Positions 1 to 9,361 of a stretch of 64,000 nt of DNA are shown here, in pieces. The notes beneath the pieces were generated by a model that was not told the DNA's origin, searched no databases, and worked only from the letters and a program-made list of their open reading frames with translations. Made by a program: the position numbers and the translations under genes. How positions within the stretch are numbered: position 1 is the stretch's first letter; each line of letters starts with the position of its first letter. The DNA comes from Parahoeflea alexandrii (GTDB taxonomy: Bacteria > Pseudomonadota > Alphaproteobacteria > Rhizobiales > Rhizobiaceae). The DNA is taken from the NCBI RefSeq assembly GCF_027214025.1, contig NZ_JAPWHB010000005.1, forward strand, positions 320,575 to 384,574, given 5' to 3'.

Positions 1-1
1 A

Positions 2-493
2 TACGGCCAGCTGAGCATCGATGGCGTGAGCTACGAGGAGTTCATCACCTCGGGCGGCATCGAAGACCTGTCGATCTTTGGCGAGCAACTGCCCAAGAAC
101 GTCACGTTCAAGACCATTCGCTATCCGGGCCATCTCGACTACATGCGCTTCCTGCTCGACGACCTGGGCCTTCGCCATCGCCGCGACATGCTCCGTTCGC
201 TGCTCTACAACGGGCTGCCGGTCATCGACGACGATATCCTGCTTCTGGTCGTCACCGCCCGTGGCTATCGCGGTCGTCAGCCGACGGAACGGACGGTCAG
301 CTACCGGTTCGCCCCTGACCTGAAGTCCGGCCCGTTCAACGCCCTGACGTCCGTGGCGACGCGCTATGCCGCCACGCTTCTTTCCATGCTCCAGCGCGGA
401 GATATCGGGCCGAGCGGAAAGGTTGCCCATCACCGCATCGACACCACGAAGATCCTTGCAGACCCGTTCCTCAAGCCGCTGATTTGCGATTAG
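2..493 (+). CDS. Saccharopine dehydrogenase-like protein, C-terminal part
   Basis: The reading frame is open from the window edge to a TAG stop, so this is the 3' part of a longer gene. The visible 163 residues contain YPGHLDYMRFLLDDLGLR and a following DDDILLLVVTARG stretch, the pattern of the C-terminal substrate-binding/dimerisation domain of the saccharopine dehydrogenase family (NAD(P)-dependent enzymes of lysine or polyamine metabolism such as lysine 6-dehydrogenase). The N-terminal Rossmann domain lies outside the window, so cofactor and substrate cannot be judged. An ATG or GTG inside the visible part is not the true start. Family assignment is moderately sure, the exact enzyme is not. 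Confidence 0.6.
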   Translation, partial: YGQLSIDGVSYEEFITSGGIEDLSIFGEQLPKNVTFKTIRYPGHLDYMRFLLDDLGLRHRRDMLRSLLYNGLPVIDDDILLLVVTARGYRGRQPTERTVSYRFAPDLKSGPFNALTSVATRYAATLLSMLQRGDIGPSGKVAHHRIDTTKILADPFLKPLICD

Positions 494-546
494 CCGGCAT
501 TCCGGGCTCGGCACCTCCCGGCACCACTCGCTTTTGAATTCAGGCC

Positions 547-590
547 GAAGATGTCGATGGCGCTGGTTCTTGCCTGCGCCATCGATCTTC
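547..590 (+). terminator. Long imperfect hairpin after the first gene
   Basis: GAAGAT...CGATGGCGC pairs with GCGCCATCGATCTTC around a 12-base loop, with a small bulge in the left arm, and is followed by a T-rich run (gtgttgtcttt). It lies 54 bases after the first stop codon and before a convergent operon, so a transcription terminator is the simplest reading. Confidence 0.45.
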
Positions 591-685
591 GCTTCGTGTT
601 GTCTTTCCGGCAGTCTGGAACAAGGAAGGCAGACATCCTGCAGGAGTGACTAGGCGGCTGTTTTCCAGGGCTCCGGCAGCAGGGG

Positions 686-985
686 CTAGGGTGTGACGCC
701 GGGATTGCGTCCGCTGGTTTCCATTACAGCGGCGGCTATCGCTTCAATTGTGATCTCTGCCATGGGCAAGTGAATTCGGATCGTCCGGATCGGCTTGCCT
801 GCTTCCATCAGGCCGATCACGGTTTCGATATCCGGACATCCTTCATCCCTGCAGGCGAGTTCGACGACGCTCACCGGCGTGTCTTCCGGCAACACCGCAA
901 GTAGGCGCGCCCAAGCCTTGATCTCGGCCGACTTCACCTGCAGCCGGTTGGGCCTGGGGGCAAGCGGGTTCACAAAGCCCTTCAT
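686..985 (-). CDS. Small conserved protein at the end of the zinc operon
   Basis: A 99-residue protein whose ATG overlaps the TGA of the upstream CobW-family gene (ATGA), so it is translationally coupled and is the last gene of the zur-znu operon. The middle holds [19 protein letters not shown], with two cysteines and acidic residues that could bind metal. No signal peptide or membrane segment. I do not recognise a named family. From its position I infer a role in the zinc-limitation response or as partner of the COG0523 GTPases. An upstream in-frame start inside the GTPase gene is possible but the coupled ATG is better supported. Confidence 0.6.
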   Translation of the reverse strand: MKGFVNPLAPRPNRLQVKSAEIKAWARLLAVLPEDTPVSVVELACRDEGCPDIETVIGLMEAGKPIRTIRIHLPMAEITIEAIAAAVMETSGRNPGVTP

Positions 986-1971
986 TGCCGGCGGCTTTGC
1001 TCGCCGGCGACACACCGTTTGAACCCGTCCTCGATGATGTCGCGCGGCAGATCCCTGCCTATGAAGACGATCCGCGTCCGACGCGGCTCGTCGGGTTTCC
1101 ACGCCCGCTGATGATTGCCTTCCAGCAGCATGTGGACGCCCTGCATGACATAGCGGTCGTCATCGTCTTCGAAGGCGATGATGCCCTTCATGCGCAGCAT
1201 GTCGATGCCGAAATGCTGGGCAACGGACTGGATCCAGGGGAAGAACCTCTCCGGCGACAACGGCTCCTCGCTGAGCAGCGAGAAACTGGAAACGTGGTCG
1301 TCGTGGTCATGGTCATGGAAGTGATCGAGGAAGTCCGGCTCGATCTCCAGCACCCGCTCGAGATCGAAGGCGTTGCGGCCGATCACGTCCTCCAGCGGCA
1401 CCTGACAGCGCTCGCTGTGCCGGATGACGGCGGTCGGATTGATCCTGCGGATCCGCGCCTCGACTTCGGTCAGTTCACGGGCATCGACCAGGTCGATCTT
1501 GTTGAGCAGGATGATGTCGGCGAAAGCCAGCTGTTCCTGTGCTTCGTGCGCCTTGTCGATTTCTCCAAGGAGATGCTTGGCATCGACAACCGTCACGATG
1601 GCGTCGAGTTTCGTTTTCGATTGCACGTCTTCGTCGACAAAGAAGGTTTGCGCCACCGGCGCCGGGTCAGCCAGTCCGGTCGTTTCCACAAGGATTGCGT
1701 CGAAACGGTTGCGACGCTTCATCAGGCCTTCGATGATGCGGATCAGGTCGCCGCGAACCGTGCAGCAGATGCAGCCATTGTTCATTTCGAAGACTTCTTC
1801 ATCGGCATCCACCACAAGGTCATTGTCGATGCCGATCTCGCCGAACTCGTTGACGATCACCGCGTAGCGCTTGCCGTGGCTCTCGGTCAGAATCCGGTTC
1901 AGCAGTGTCGTCTTTCCAGCGCCGAGATAGCCGGTGAGAACGGTGACGGGGGTCTTCTCGATGGCATTCAT
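982..1971 (-). CDS. CobW/COG0523 family GTPase, zinc metallochaperone type
   Basis: A 329-residue G3E GTPase. The Walker A is [12 protein letters not shown] (about residues 14-25), followed by [11 protein letters not shown], the family CXCC metal motif [13 protein letters not shown] (about 66-78), [10 protein letters not shown], and the guanine motif LNKIDL. A His/Asp stretch ([11 protein letters not shown]) links the G domain to the C-terminal CobW domain, as is usual in zinc-handling members. Its ATG overlaps the stop of the preceding GTPase gene. In this family GTP hydrolysis drives metal insertion into or removal from client proteins. The location in a zur-znu operon supports zinc rather than cobalt. 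Client protein unknown. Confidence 0.88.
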   Translation of the reverse strand: MNAIEKTPVTVLTGYLGAGKTTLLNRILTESHGKRYAVIVNEFGEIGIDNDLVVDADEEVFEMNNGCICCTVRGDLIRIIEGLMKRRNRFDAILVETTGLADPAPVAQTFFVDEDVQSKTKLDAIVTVVDAKHLLGEIDKAHEAQEQLAFADIILLNKIDLVDARELTEVEARIRRINPTAVIRHSERCQVPLEDVIGRNAFDLERVLEIEPDFLDHFHDHDHDDHVSSFSLLSEEPLSPERFFPWIQSVAQHFGIDMLRMKGIIAFEDDDDRYVMQGVHMLLEGNHQRAWKPDEPRRTRIVFIGRDLPRDIIEDGFKRCVAGEQSRRQ

Positions 1972-3146
1972 TTAAATCTCCTTGGGAAATTGGCGATGTG
2001 AGAATGGGCGCCGGACACCATGGCCGCGAGTCCGCTGCCCAACTGTCGGAACAGTCTGGGAAAAGAGAATGGCGTTGCGCTGATGATCGCCGCGAACAGG
2101 TCCCGAACCGGTTCGGGATCAATGCCGCTGGTGATGAAGACCAGCCGTGTCCGGCGATCATGGTCAGGCCAGGCAGCAAGCCGGGCCGGATCGGAAATGG
2201 CGTGCTGCACCACGTGAACGACAAGCGGGCTTTCCGGGCTTTCCGCCACAGCAACGATACCCTTGACGCGCAGCAACCCTGGTCCGGCAGAAGACTGAAG
2301 TGCTGCAAGGAACTGCCGGATACGCTCCTGGGGAATCGGGTCGTCGGCAATGATGCTGAAGGTCCGGATGCCAGGCCCGTGCCTGGTCGCTGGTGCGTTT
2401 TCGTGCGGCCGGGAGGAGGCGCGCGCTTCCGCCGCGAGGGCCGATTCAAGCGCCAGCCATCCGGCAACATCTTCTCCGCGTTCGACGCTTGAATAAGGCC
2501 TTGGAGAGAACAGTCGCGAAAGGTCGATGCCCTGGCGGTCAATGACTTCCGCACTTGCGTTGATTGCATGCAGCTCATCGGGCAGAGCCGCAATGTCGGC
2601 CCGTGTCGCCGGGTCCTTTGCCAGATCTGTCTTGGTGAGAACGATCCGGTCCGCGAAGCCGATCTGTTTGAGCGCCTCGAAATGCCGCTCGACAGAAACT
2701 GTTCCGGTGATGATATCGTATAACGTAACAATTCCTGCCAAATGGAATGCGCAGTCGACGGTCCTGTCGCGCACCGACGCTCCCGCAACAGGTTTATGCA
2801 TCAGCGTATTGACCAAGGGAGCGGGGTCGCCCAGTCCGCTCATTTCCACGATCACCCGCGAGAAGCCGGGGGTCAGTCCACCGGAAGCTGCACAATGCAG
2901 GTCGAAGAGGGTTGCCCGCAGATCCGTTGTTCCCGCGCAGCACAGACAGCCTGTCGAGACCTGGCTGATCGTGGTTTCACCGCGCCGTACCAGCAGGTGA
3001 TCAACCGGGATGTCCCCGAACTCGTTGATGATCACGGCAGTGTCCTGAAAAGCGGGATCGGACAGCAGCTCGTTGAGCAGTGTCGACTTGCCCGCGCCGA
3101 GAAACCCGGTGAGCAGGAAGACCGGGATGCGTTCCGGCAAGGCCAT
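1968..3146 (-). CDS. Second CobW/COG0523 family GTPase, divergent
   Basis: A 392-residue G3E GTPase with Walker [16 protein letters not shown] near the N terminus, [11 protein letters not shown], the metal motif [23 protein letters not shown] and TKTDL. It is longer and more divergent than the neighbouring copy and lacks the His-rich linker. The chosen ATG lies just after the zur stop; an upstream extension would run into zur in another frame. The gene ends in an ATGA overlap with the next GTPase. I infer a zinc-trafficking function from the operon. It may be the partner of, or a specialised duplicate of, its neighbour. Confidence 0.85.
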   Translation of the reverse strand: MALPERIPVFLLTGFLGAGKSTLLNELLSDPAFQDTAVIINEFGDIPVDHLLVRRGETTISQVSTGCLCCAGTTDLRATLFDLHCAASGGLTPGFSRVIVEMSGLGDPAPLVNTLMHKPVAGASVRDRTVDCAFHLAGIVTLYDIITGTVSVERHFEALKQIGFADRIVLTKTDLAKDPATRADIAALPDELHAINASAEVIDRQGIDLSRLFSPRPYSSVERGEDVAGWLALESALAAEARASSRPHENAPATRHGPGIRTFSIIADDPIPQERIRQFLAALQSSAGPGLLRVKGIVAVAESPESPLVVHVVQHAISDPARLAAWPDHDRRTRLVFITSGIDPEPVRDLFAAIISATPFSFPRLFRQLGSGLAAMVSGAHSHIANFPRRFK

Positions 3147-3151
3147 CTTGG

Positions 3152-3562
3152 TCAGGCGGCCTGGCAGTTGCTGCAGATGCCACGCAGTTCGACGGTTGAC
3201 TTCTTCAGCGCAAAGCCGGCTTTCGATGCAAGTTGCTTCAGCCGCTCTGCCAGCGAAGTGTCTGAAATCTCGTTTACCTGTCCACAAGTCTCGCAGATCA
3301 TGAAGGCGATGGCCTGGTGCGCATCGCAGCCCGGATGGCGGCAGGCAACAAAGGCATTGAGGCTCTCAAGTCGGTGTACGAGACCGAACTCCACAAGTTT
3401 GTCGAGCGCGCGATAGACCTGCAGGGGGGCTCGAAAGCCGTCATCGCGTAGATGATCAAGGATCGTGTAGGCGCTGAGCGGGCTGTCCGACTGGCTCAAC
3501 GCGCCCATGACCAGCGCCTGGTTTTTTGTCAGTTCGGACGTTGTGTGAACATGCTCGTTCAT
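3152..3562 (-). CDS. zur: Zinc uptake regulator Zur (Fur family)
   Basis: A 136-residue Fur-family repressor. The N-terminal winged helix spans about residues 10-75 (LSAYTILDHLRDDGFRAPLQ and VYRALDKLVEFGLVHRLES). It is followed by HPGCDAHQAIAFMICETCGQ and a C-terminal GICSNC pair, which give the two CxxC motifs of the structural zinc site. Its ATG overlaps the znuB stop. In this family Zn-loaded Zur dimers bind AT-rich palindromes and shut off uptake; the likely target palindrome lies between znuC and znuA. Placement inside the znu operon gives negative autoregulation. Fur proper is less likely because of this context. Confidence 0.92.
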   Translation of the reverse strand: MNEHVHTTSELTKNQALVMGALSQSDSPLSAYTILDHLRDDGFRAPLQVYRALDKLVEFGLVHRLESLNAFVACRHPGCDAHQAIAFMICETCGQVNEISDTSLAERLKQLASKAGFALKKSTVELRGICSNCQAA

Positions 3563-4410
3563 GGACGTGCTCCTTTGTGCGCTCGGGGTGAGCCGCTATC
3601 AGGCCCGGCCGGTTTTGCGCCTGTGCGGCTAAAGACGGGCAGGATGGACAAGACAAAGAGACAGAGCGCGGCCACCACGATGCTCGGTCCTGCCGGCGTA
3701 TCCCATTCCAGCGAACCGAACAGGCCGCCGATGACGGCGACGGCGCCGATGACGGCCGCCAGCACGGCCATCTGCTCCGGGCCTGCCGCAAACCTGCGCG
3801 CCGCGGCAGTGGGAATGATCAGCATGGCGGTGATCAGCAGCACGCCGACGATCTTCATCGAGATGGCAATGACGGCCGCCATCAACAGCATGAAGATGAT
3901 ATTGGCCCGTTCGGGGTTCATGCCTTCGGCTTCGGCGAGTTCCCGGTTGACGGTGGCGGCAAAGAGCGGCCGCCAGATGGCCGCGAGTATGGCGAGAACC
4001 ACGACGCCGCCGAGCCAGATGACGGCTATGTCCGTCTTCGAGACGGCCAGGATGTCCCCGAAAAGGAAACCCATCAGGTCCATGCGGACCCATGTCATGA
4101 AGGCAAGCGCGACAAGGCCCAACGCAAGCGCCGAATGGGCAAGCAGGCCAAGCAGCGCATCGGCCGACAGGGTTGCGCGTTTCTGCAGCAGCAGCAGTGC
4201 GATCGACACGCAGGCGGACACGCCGAAGACGGCGAGAGTGATGTTGACCTCGAACAGGAAAGCCAATGCCACGCCTAAAAGCGCAGCGTGAGAAAGCGTG
4301 TCGCCAAAATAGGCCAGCCTGCGCCAGACGATGAAGCAGCCGAGCGGCCCCGTGACCAGCGCCACCCCGATGCCGGCCAGGATTGCGCGTGTGAAGAAGT
4401 CGTCAAGCAT
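3559..4410 (-). CDS. znuB: Zinc ABC transporter permease ZnuB
   Basis: A 283-residue inner-membrane protein of the ABC-3 permease family with about eight hydrophobic segments, starting MLDDFFTRAILAGIGVALVTGP. Typical landmarks are WRRLAYFGDTLSHAALLG and a long loop region before IKIVGVLL-type segments (MKIVGVLLITAMLIIPTAAA). The ATG lies within the last codons of znuC (8-base overlap), so the two are coupled. It forms the membrane channel that moves zinc delivered by ZnuA into the cytoplasm, powered by ZnuC. The overlapping stop at ATGA leads into zur. Confidence 0.93.
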   Translation of the reverse strand: MLDDFFTRAILAGIGVALVTGPLGCFIVWRRLAYFGDTLSHAALLGVALAFLFEVNITLAVFGVSACVSIALLLLQKRATLSADALLGLLAHSALALGLVALAFMTWVRMDLMGFLFGDILAVSKTDIAVIWLGGVVVLAILAAIWRPLFAATVNRELAEAEGMNPERANIIFMLLMAAVIAISMKIVGVLLITAMLIIPTAAARRFAAGPEQMAVLAAVIGAVAVIGGLFGSLEWDTPAGPSIVVAALCLFVLSILPVFSRTGAKPAGPDSGSPRAHKGARP

Positions 4411-5266
4411 CGCGCCTGGCCTCCCTGTCGTGGCCATGTGGTTCGTGTTCATGCCCGTCATGATCATGTTCATGATGGTGGCCGTCTTCCGAGTGGCAGT
4501 GGTCGGTGACCGTGCCGTCGGCATGCCTTACCCGGCCGTCGGGCAGATGGGTATGGTCGTGATGGTGCTCGTAGACGGCGAGCGACGAGGCGGCGCGGGC
4601 GCCAAACAGTGCCTTGTATTCCGCACTGGAAGCAACAGCCTTCGGCGTACCGGAACAGCAGACATGACCGTTCAGGCAGATCACGCGGTCGGTTGCAGCC
4701 ATGACGACATGGAGATCGTGCGAGATCAGGAGAATGCCGCAATGCATTTCATCGCGGATCCGCTTGATCAGATCATAAAGCGCGATCTCGCCGGTGAAGT
4801 CGACGCCCTGAACCGGTTCGTCCAGCACAAGCAGGTCCGGCTTTCGGGCCATGGCGCGGGCCAGCATGACCCGCTGGAACTCACCGCCGGACAGATTGCG
4901 CACCTCGGCGCCTGCAAGATGCGATATGCCTGTGGAAGACATCGCAGAATTCGCTTCATCGTCGCTGACATGTCCGGTCAGCCGCATGAAACGGCTGACA
5001 GTGAGCGGCATTGTCCAGTCCACGGAGAGTTTCTGGGGAACATAGGCAACGCGCAGGCCCGTCTTGCGAATGACGCTGCCTTCATCCGGCTTGAGGATTC
5101 CCAGCACCATCTTTGCGGTGGTCGACTTTCCAGATCCGTTCGGGCCGATGAGGGTGACGATCTCCCCTGCATCCACCGACATCGAGACACCACGGACCAG
5201 CCATCGTCCGGCACGGTGAATGCCGGCACTTTCGAGGGTAGCGAGCGCTTCAGGCTTGTTCAGCAT
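4403..5266 (-). CDS. znuC: Zinc ABC transporter ATPase ZnuC with His-rich tail
   Basis: A 287-residue ABC ATPase with Walker A GPNGSGKST (about 41-49), signature LSGGEFQRVMLARA, Walker B LLVLDEPVQGVD and the H-loop LLISHDLH. The last 55 or so residues are an unusual His/Asp-rich extension (HHHDHTH, HCHSEDGHHHEHDHD) that could bind or sense zinc. It is the first gene of the operon znuC-znuB-zur-GTPase-GTPase-small protein and reads away from znuA. Some alphaproteobacterial ZnuC proteins carry such tails; here it is long. Function is secure, the role of the tail is inference. Confidence 0.93.
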   Translation of the reverse strand: MLNKPEALATLESAGIHRAGRWLVRGVSMSVDAGEIVTLIGPNGSGKSTTAKMVLGILKPDEGSVIRKTGLRVAYVPQKLSVDWTMPLTVSRFMRLTGHVSDDEANSAMSSTGISHLAGAEVRNLSGGEFQRVMLARAMARKPDLLVLDEPVQGVDFTGEIALYDLIKRIRDEMHCGILLISHDLHVVMAATDRVICLNGHVCCSGTPKAVASSAEYKALFGARAASSLAVYEHHHDHTHLPDGRVRHADGTVTDHCHSEDGHHHEHDHDGHEHEPHGHDREARRDA

Positions 5267-5327
5267 GGTTCATTCGGGCCATTGAAAACGATTCCTGTAC
5301 GAGGGTCTTGCATATGCTTATTGCACA

Positions 5328-5362
5328 CGTTATACCGTTACGCAATCGTGTTATGAGATAAC
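5328..5362. promoter_or_regulatory. Zur operator region between znuC and znuA
   Basis: The 125-base divergent intergenic region carries a clear palindrome GTTATGAGATAAC at 5350-5362. A related, imperfect GTTATACCGTTAC lies at 5329-5341. The first matches the GTTAT-N3-ATAAC pattern of alphaproteobacterial Zur boxes, and the position between divergent znu genes is the classical one. Two sites 21 bases apart would let one repressor array control both directions. Promoter elements were not assigned with confidence. Confidence 0.65.
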
Positions 5363-5391
5363 GTGACAAACGCACCATTCCGGAGATTGAA

Positions 5392-6444
5392 ATGCATAAG
5401 ATCAAATCCCTTTTGCTGGCGACTTCACTGCTTGCATACACCGCTGTCTCGGCCAGTGCAGAGGTAAACGTGGTGGCATCCATCAAGCCGGTTCATTCGC
5501 TGGTGGCTGCGGTGATGGAAGGTGTGGGTGAGCCCGGCCTGATCATCGAGGGCGCAGGCTCGCCACACAATTACGCCTTGAAGCCGTCCCAGGCGCAGAT
5601 GCTGGAGAAGGCCAATCTGGTCTTCTGGATCGGACATGAGCTGGAAGCATTTCTTGAAAAGCCGCTGGAAACCGTTGGTGCGAACGCCAGGTCGGTCGAG
5701 TTGATCGATGCCCATGATCTGGTCAGGCTGGGTTTTCGGGAAGGCGGTGCGTTCGAGAAGCACAGCCATGGTGATCAAGATGATCATGACGAGGCTGCGG
5801 CGGCCGGGCATGACGATCACGATGACCATGGCAATGAGAAAACGGCTGAAGCCGGCCATGATGAGGACGACCACGATCACGAAAAGACGGGCGAGGCCGG
5901 TCACGAGGGTCACGACCATGGTGCGTTTGACGCCCACGTCTGGCTTGATCCGATGAATGCCAAGGCGATGGTTCATGAGATCGAGGAAGCACTGATTGCC
6001 GCCGATCCGGACAATGCGGCAAAGTACGAGGCCAATGCCGAAGCCGTCAGTGCGAAGCTCGATACTCTGATTGCCGAGGTCGGCGCCGAACTGGAACCGG
6101 TCAAGGACAAGGGGTTCATCGTGTTTCACGATGCCTATCAGTATTTCGAGAAGCGCTTCGGCGTGACGGCATCCGGCTCCATCACGGTTTCACCGGAAGT
6201 CATGCCCGGCGCCGAACGCATTACCGAGATCCGTGCCCGCGTGCAGGAACTGGGAGCGGCCTGCGTCTTCGCCGAGCCGCAGTTCGAACCGAAGCTGATC
6301 TCGACGGTGATCGAGGGCACGCAGGCCAGGTCCGGGGTGATCGACCCGCTGGGCGCGGAACTGGAAAACGGCCCCGATCTCTACTTCCATGTCATTCGCA
6401 AAATGGCGTCATCCATCAAGACCTGCCTGTCGGAAGCTAGCTGA
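5392..6444 (+). CDS. znuA: Zinc-binding periplasmic protein ZnuA
   Basis: A 350-residue cluster A-I binding protein. The signal peptide covers about residues 1-23 (MHKIKSLLLATSLLAYTAVS, cleavage after ASA). The metal ligands expected of the family are visible: His in SPHNYALKPSQ, His in FDAHVWLDP, His in VFHDAYQYFE and the C-terminal acidic region. Between about 122 and 180 is a long His/Asp-rich loop (HSHGDQDDHD, HDDHDDHG, HDHGAFDAH), the zinc-specific feature that separates ZnuA from manganese proteins. It delivers zinc to ZnuBC in the periplasm. Divergent from znuC with the shared Zur operator upstream. Confidence 0.94.
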   Translation: MHKIKSLLLATSLLAYTAVSASAEVNVVASIKPVHSLVAAVMEGVGEPGLIIEGAGSPHNYALKPSQAQMLEKANLVFWIGHELEAFLEKPLETVGANARSVELIDAHDLVRLGFREGGAFEKHSHGDQDDHDEAAAAGHDDHDDHGNEKTAEAGHDEDDHDHEKTGEAGHEGHDHGAFDAHVWLDPMNAKAMVHEIEEALIAADPDNAAKYEANAEAVSAKLDTLIAEVGAELEPVKDKGFIVFHDAYQYFEKRFGVTASGSITVSPEVMPGAERITEIRARVQELGAACVFAEPQFEPKLISTVIEGTQARSGVIDPLGAELENGPDLYFHVIRKMASSIKTCLSEAS

Positions 6445-6464
6445 CATCGAGACTTGCCTCCATC

Positions 6465-6489
6465 GCGGGCGGCAAACGTCGCCCGCTTT
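6465..6489 (+). terminator. Rho-independent terminator after znuA
   Basis: GCGGGCG pairs perfectly with CGCCCGC around an eight-base loop and is followed by TTTCT. It lies 20 bases after the znuA stop, so znuA is probably a single-gene transcript and zigA has its own promoter. Confidence 0.75.
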
Positions 6490-6500
6490 CTCGTAACCTC

Positions 6501-6519
6501 GGTAGTCATGGTATAACAT
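6501..6519 (+). promoter_or_regulatory. Possible Zur half-site before zigA
   Basis: The bases just before the zigA ATG read GGTAGTCATGGTATAACAT. TATAACAT resembles half of the Zur box seen upstream of znuA, but the other half is weak. Zur control of zigA is expected from its family and context; the sequence alone gives only modest support. Confidence 0.3.
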
Positions 6520-7728
6520 ATGGAAAACCAACACCTCCCGGTCACCGTGCTGTCCGGCTTCCTCGGCGCGGGCAAGACCACGTTGCTCAACCACATCCTT
6601 AACAACCGCGAAGGCATGCGGGTGGCGGTCATCGTCAACGACATGAGCGAGGTCAACATCGACGCGACCCTCATTCGCGATGGCGGTGCAAACCTGTCGC
6701 GCACCGACGAGCAACTGGTCGAGATGACCAATGGCTGCATCTGCTGCACGCTGCGCGACGATCTTCTGGCCGAGGTGACCGCGCTTGCCGCCCAGGGCCG
6801 GTTCGATCACCTGCTGATTGAATCGACCGGTATTTCCGAACCGCTGCCCGTCGCCTCTACCTTCGAATTCCGCGACGAGCAGGGCTTCAGCCTGTCGGAT
6901 GTCGCCAGGCTCGATTCGATGGTCACGGTGGTCGATGCGGCAAGCCTGCTCAAGGACTATGCCTCGAGCGATTTCCTGCGTGATCGCGGCGAGACACTGG
7001 GCGACGAGGACAACCGCACGCTTGTGGATCTGCTCGTCGACCAGATCGAATTCGCCGACACGATCATCCTCAACAAGGTGTCGGCAACATCGCCGGAAAA
7101 CCTGGATGCGGCACGCAAGATCATCCGTTCGCTCAATCCTGACGCTTTCTTGATCGAGACCGATTTCGCGCAGGTTGCTCCGCGCGAGGTTCTGGGTACA
7201 GGCCGTTTCGACTTCGACAAGGCGCATGAGCACCCGTTCTGGTACAAGGAGCTCAACGGCTTCAAGGATCATGTTCCCGAGACCGAGGAATATGGCATCC
7301 GCTCCTTTGTCTACCGCGCCCGCCAGCCCTTCGAACCGATGAAGCTGAAAGCCTTCATCAACCGTCCCTGGCCCGGTGTGGTGCGCGCCAAGGGCTTCTT
7401 CTGGCTGGCGACCAGGCCGCGGTTTGTCGGCGAGCTCTCCATGGCCGGCGCGCTTGTCCGTACCGAAAAGCGCGGGTTGTGGTGGTCGGCGGCTCCAAAG
7501 GAATACTGGCCCGATGATCCGGCATGGCATCGCGCCATGGCGCCGTACTTCGATCCCGTCTGGGGCGATCGCCGCCAGGAGCTGGTGTTCATCGGCTGCG
7601 ATCCGATGGACGAGGTTGCCATTCGCCGCGATCTCGACGCCTGCCTGGTGAACGCGCCGGCCTTGCTGCCCGATCTGTGGACATCCATGCCCGATCCGTT
7701 TCCGGCCTGGGACAAGAAGGTGGCTTAG
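6520..7728 (+). CDS. zigA: Zinc metallochaperone GTPase ZigA-type (COG0523)
   Basis: A 402-residue G3E GTPase, longer than the two operon copies and matching the ZigA/ZagA subgroup. Walker A is [15 protein letters not shown] (about 13-27), then [11 protein letters not shown], the metal motif [25 protein letters not shown] and ILNKVSATS. The large C-terminal CobW domain carries [17 protein letters not shown] and [17 protein letters not shown], both characteristic of ZigA. In characterised relatives the protein is made under zinc starvation and supplies or protects zinc enzymes. It is separated from znuA by a terminator. Confidence 0.9.
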   Translation: MENQHLPVTVLSGFLGAGKTTLLNHILNNREGMRVAVIVNDMSEVNIDATLIRDGGANLSRTDEQLVEMTNGCICCTLRDDLLAEVTALAAQGRFDHLLIESTGISEPLPVASTFEFRDEQGFSLSDVARLDSMVTVVDAASLLKDYASSDFLRDRGETLGDEDNRTLVDLLVDQIEFADTIILNKVSATSPENLDAARKIIRSLNPDAFLIETDFAQVAPREVLGTGRFDFDKAHEHPFWYKELNGFKDHVPETEEYGIRSFVYRARQPFEPMKLKAFINRPWPGVVRAKGFFWLATRPRFVGELSMAGALVRTEKRGLWWSAAPKEYWPDDPAWHRAMAPYFDPVWGDRRQELVFIGCDPMDEVAIRRDLDACLVNAPALLPDLWTSMPDPFPAWDKKVA

Positions 7729-7858
7729 GCGCTTCCAGCAGGACCAGCCCGGAATCCGGAGCGATCCGGCGACCGTTCGAACCGCGCGGACACTGCGCAG
7801 CGGACGGCACTACACGCATTTCCAGAAATCCGATTTTCAACCAACCAAGAGATCCCCA

Positions 7859-9361
7859 ATGATGAAGAGACTCGCCCTTGCCATCCTTCTGTCTACGAGC
7901 CTTTCACCGGCCGCTCTGGCCGCTGACGACGTGTTTGTCGTTGCCGCGCCTTTTGAAATCAAGGGCGCCGATCCGTCGTTGTCGGGTGACATTTTTCTCA
8001 AGATGGACATCGCCGAGACGCTGGTGAATGCCGACACGGCCGGCCACCTGCAGCCCGGCCTCGCTGAGAGCTGGTCGGTGTCCGATGACGGGCTCAACTG
8101 GCGGTTTGACCTGCGCGAGGGCGTGACCTTCCATGATGGGTCGCCGTTCACCGCCTCCACCGCCGCAGCGGCGCTTGACATCGCCAGGGCGAAGAAGGGC
8201 TTGCTTTCGAATGCGCCGATTACGTCCATCACAGCCGACGGCGCGGATCTGGTGATCTCCCTGTCCGAGCCCTTCGCCGCGCTGCCGGCCTTCCTGGCCG
8301 AGTACCGCTCGCAGATCCTGGCGCCCCGGGCCTACGGTCCCGATGGCATGGCGACATCCGTCATCGCCACAGGTCCGTTCAAGGTGACCGACATGCAGGC
8401 GCCGTTGTCGCTCCGGACCGAGCGCAACGAGGCCTATTGGGGTGCCAAGCCGGCGATCGCCAGGGCAAGCTATTCCGCCATCGGCCGCGCCGAAACCCGC
8501 GCCCTGATGGCGGAAAGCGGCGATGCCGATTTCGTCTTCAACCTCGATCCTGCGTCGGTCCAGAGGCTGGCTTCGGTGGATCAGGTCGGGATCCATTCGG
8601 TCTCGATCCCCCGCACGTTGATGCTGAAACTCAACGCGGCCGATCCGCATTTCGACACGGTCGCCGAGCGTAAGGCGCTGAGCCTCGCCATCGACCGCGC
8701 CGGATTGGCCAGCGCGGTGCTGCGCTACCCCGCGGCCGCGGACCAGATGTTTCCGCCGGCCATGGCGCAGTGGCATCAGGCAGGCACTTCTCCGCTCGGT
8801 TTCGATCCGGAAGCCGCCAAGGCCCTGCTGGCCCAGGAAGGCTGGATGCCGGGTGCAGATGGCATTCTTGAGAAGGATGGCGATCGGTTCGAGGTGGAAT
8901 TGCTGACCTATCCCGATCGCCCGGAACTGCCGCTTGTTGCCGCGGTTCTCGAACAGATGTTCGCCGATGTCGGCATCAAGGCAGTCATCAACTCCACCAA
9001 TTTCTCCGAAATCCCGGCCAAGCACGCCGATGGCACGCTGCAAATGGCGTTGTTCGCCCGCAACTTCGGCCTGGTTCCCGATCCGATCGGAACCCTGTTG
9101 CAGGATTACGCTCCGGGCGGCGACTGGGGCGCCATGGGCTGGGAGAACGCTGAGTTGACCGGCCTGGTCGACAAGCTTGCCAGCGGCACCGGAACCGATG
9201 AAGACCGTGCCCGGGTGTCTTCCATCCTCAATGACCAGCTTCCGGTCATTCCGATCGCCTGGTACCAGCAGACCGCCGCGGTCTCCAAAGCCGTGACCGG
9301 CGTGGTCATCGACCCCTATGAGCGCAGCTTCGGCCTGCGCGGCATGAGCTTTGCGCAATGA
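7859..9361 (+). CDS. ABC importer substrate-binding protein, SBP5 (dipeptide/nickel) family, system 1
   Basis: A 500-residue periplasmic binding protein with a signal peptide (MMKRLALAILLSTSLSPAALA, cleavage near residue 21). The family-5 layout is clear: LQPGLAESWSVSDDGLNWRFDLREG, VTFHDGSPFTA, IATGPFKV, and a C-terminal lobe with LPVIPIAWYQQ. Family members bind oligopeptides, nickel chelates or metallophores; the ligand cannot be read from sequence. It heads an importer whose four genes overlap or nearly overlap and lies 130 bases after zigA, so a metal chelate is a reasonable guess. No Zur box seen in the gap. Confidence 0.85.
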   Translation: MMKRLALAILLSTSLSPAALAADDVFVVAAPFEIKGADPSLSGDIFLKMDIAETLVNADTAGHLQPGLAESWSVSDDGLNWRFDLREGVTFHDGSPFTASTAAAALDIARAKKGLLSNAPITSITADGADLVISLSEPFAALPAFLAEYRSQILAPRAYGPDGMATSVIATGPFKVTDMQAPLSLRTERNEAYWGAKPAIARASYSAIGRAETRALMAESGDADFVFNLDPASVQRLASVDQVGIHSVSIPRTLMLKLNAADPHFDTVAERKALSLAIDRAGLASAVLRYPAAADQMFPPAMAQWHQAGTSPLGFDPEAAKALLAQEGWMPGADGILEKDGDRFEVELLTYPDRPELPLVAAVLEQMFADVGIKAVINSTNFSEIPAKHADGTLQMALFARNFGLVPDPIGTLLQDYAPGGDWGAMGWENAELTGLVDKLASGTGTDEDRARVSSILNDQLPVIPIAWYQQTAAVSKAVTGVVIDPYERSFGLRGMSFAQ

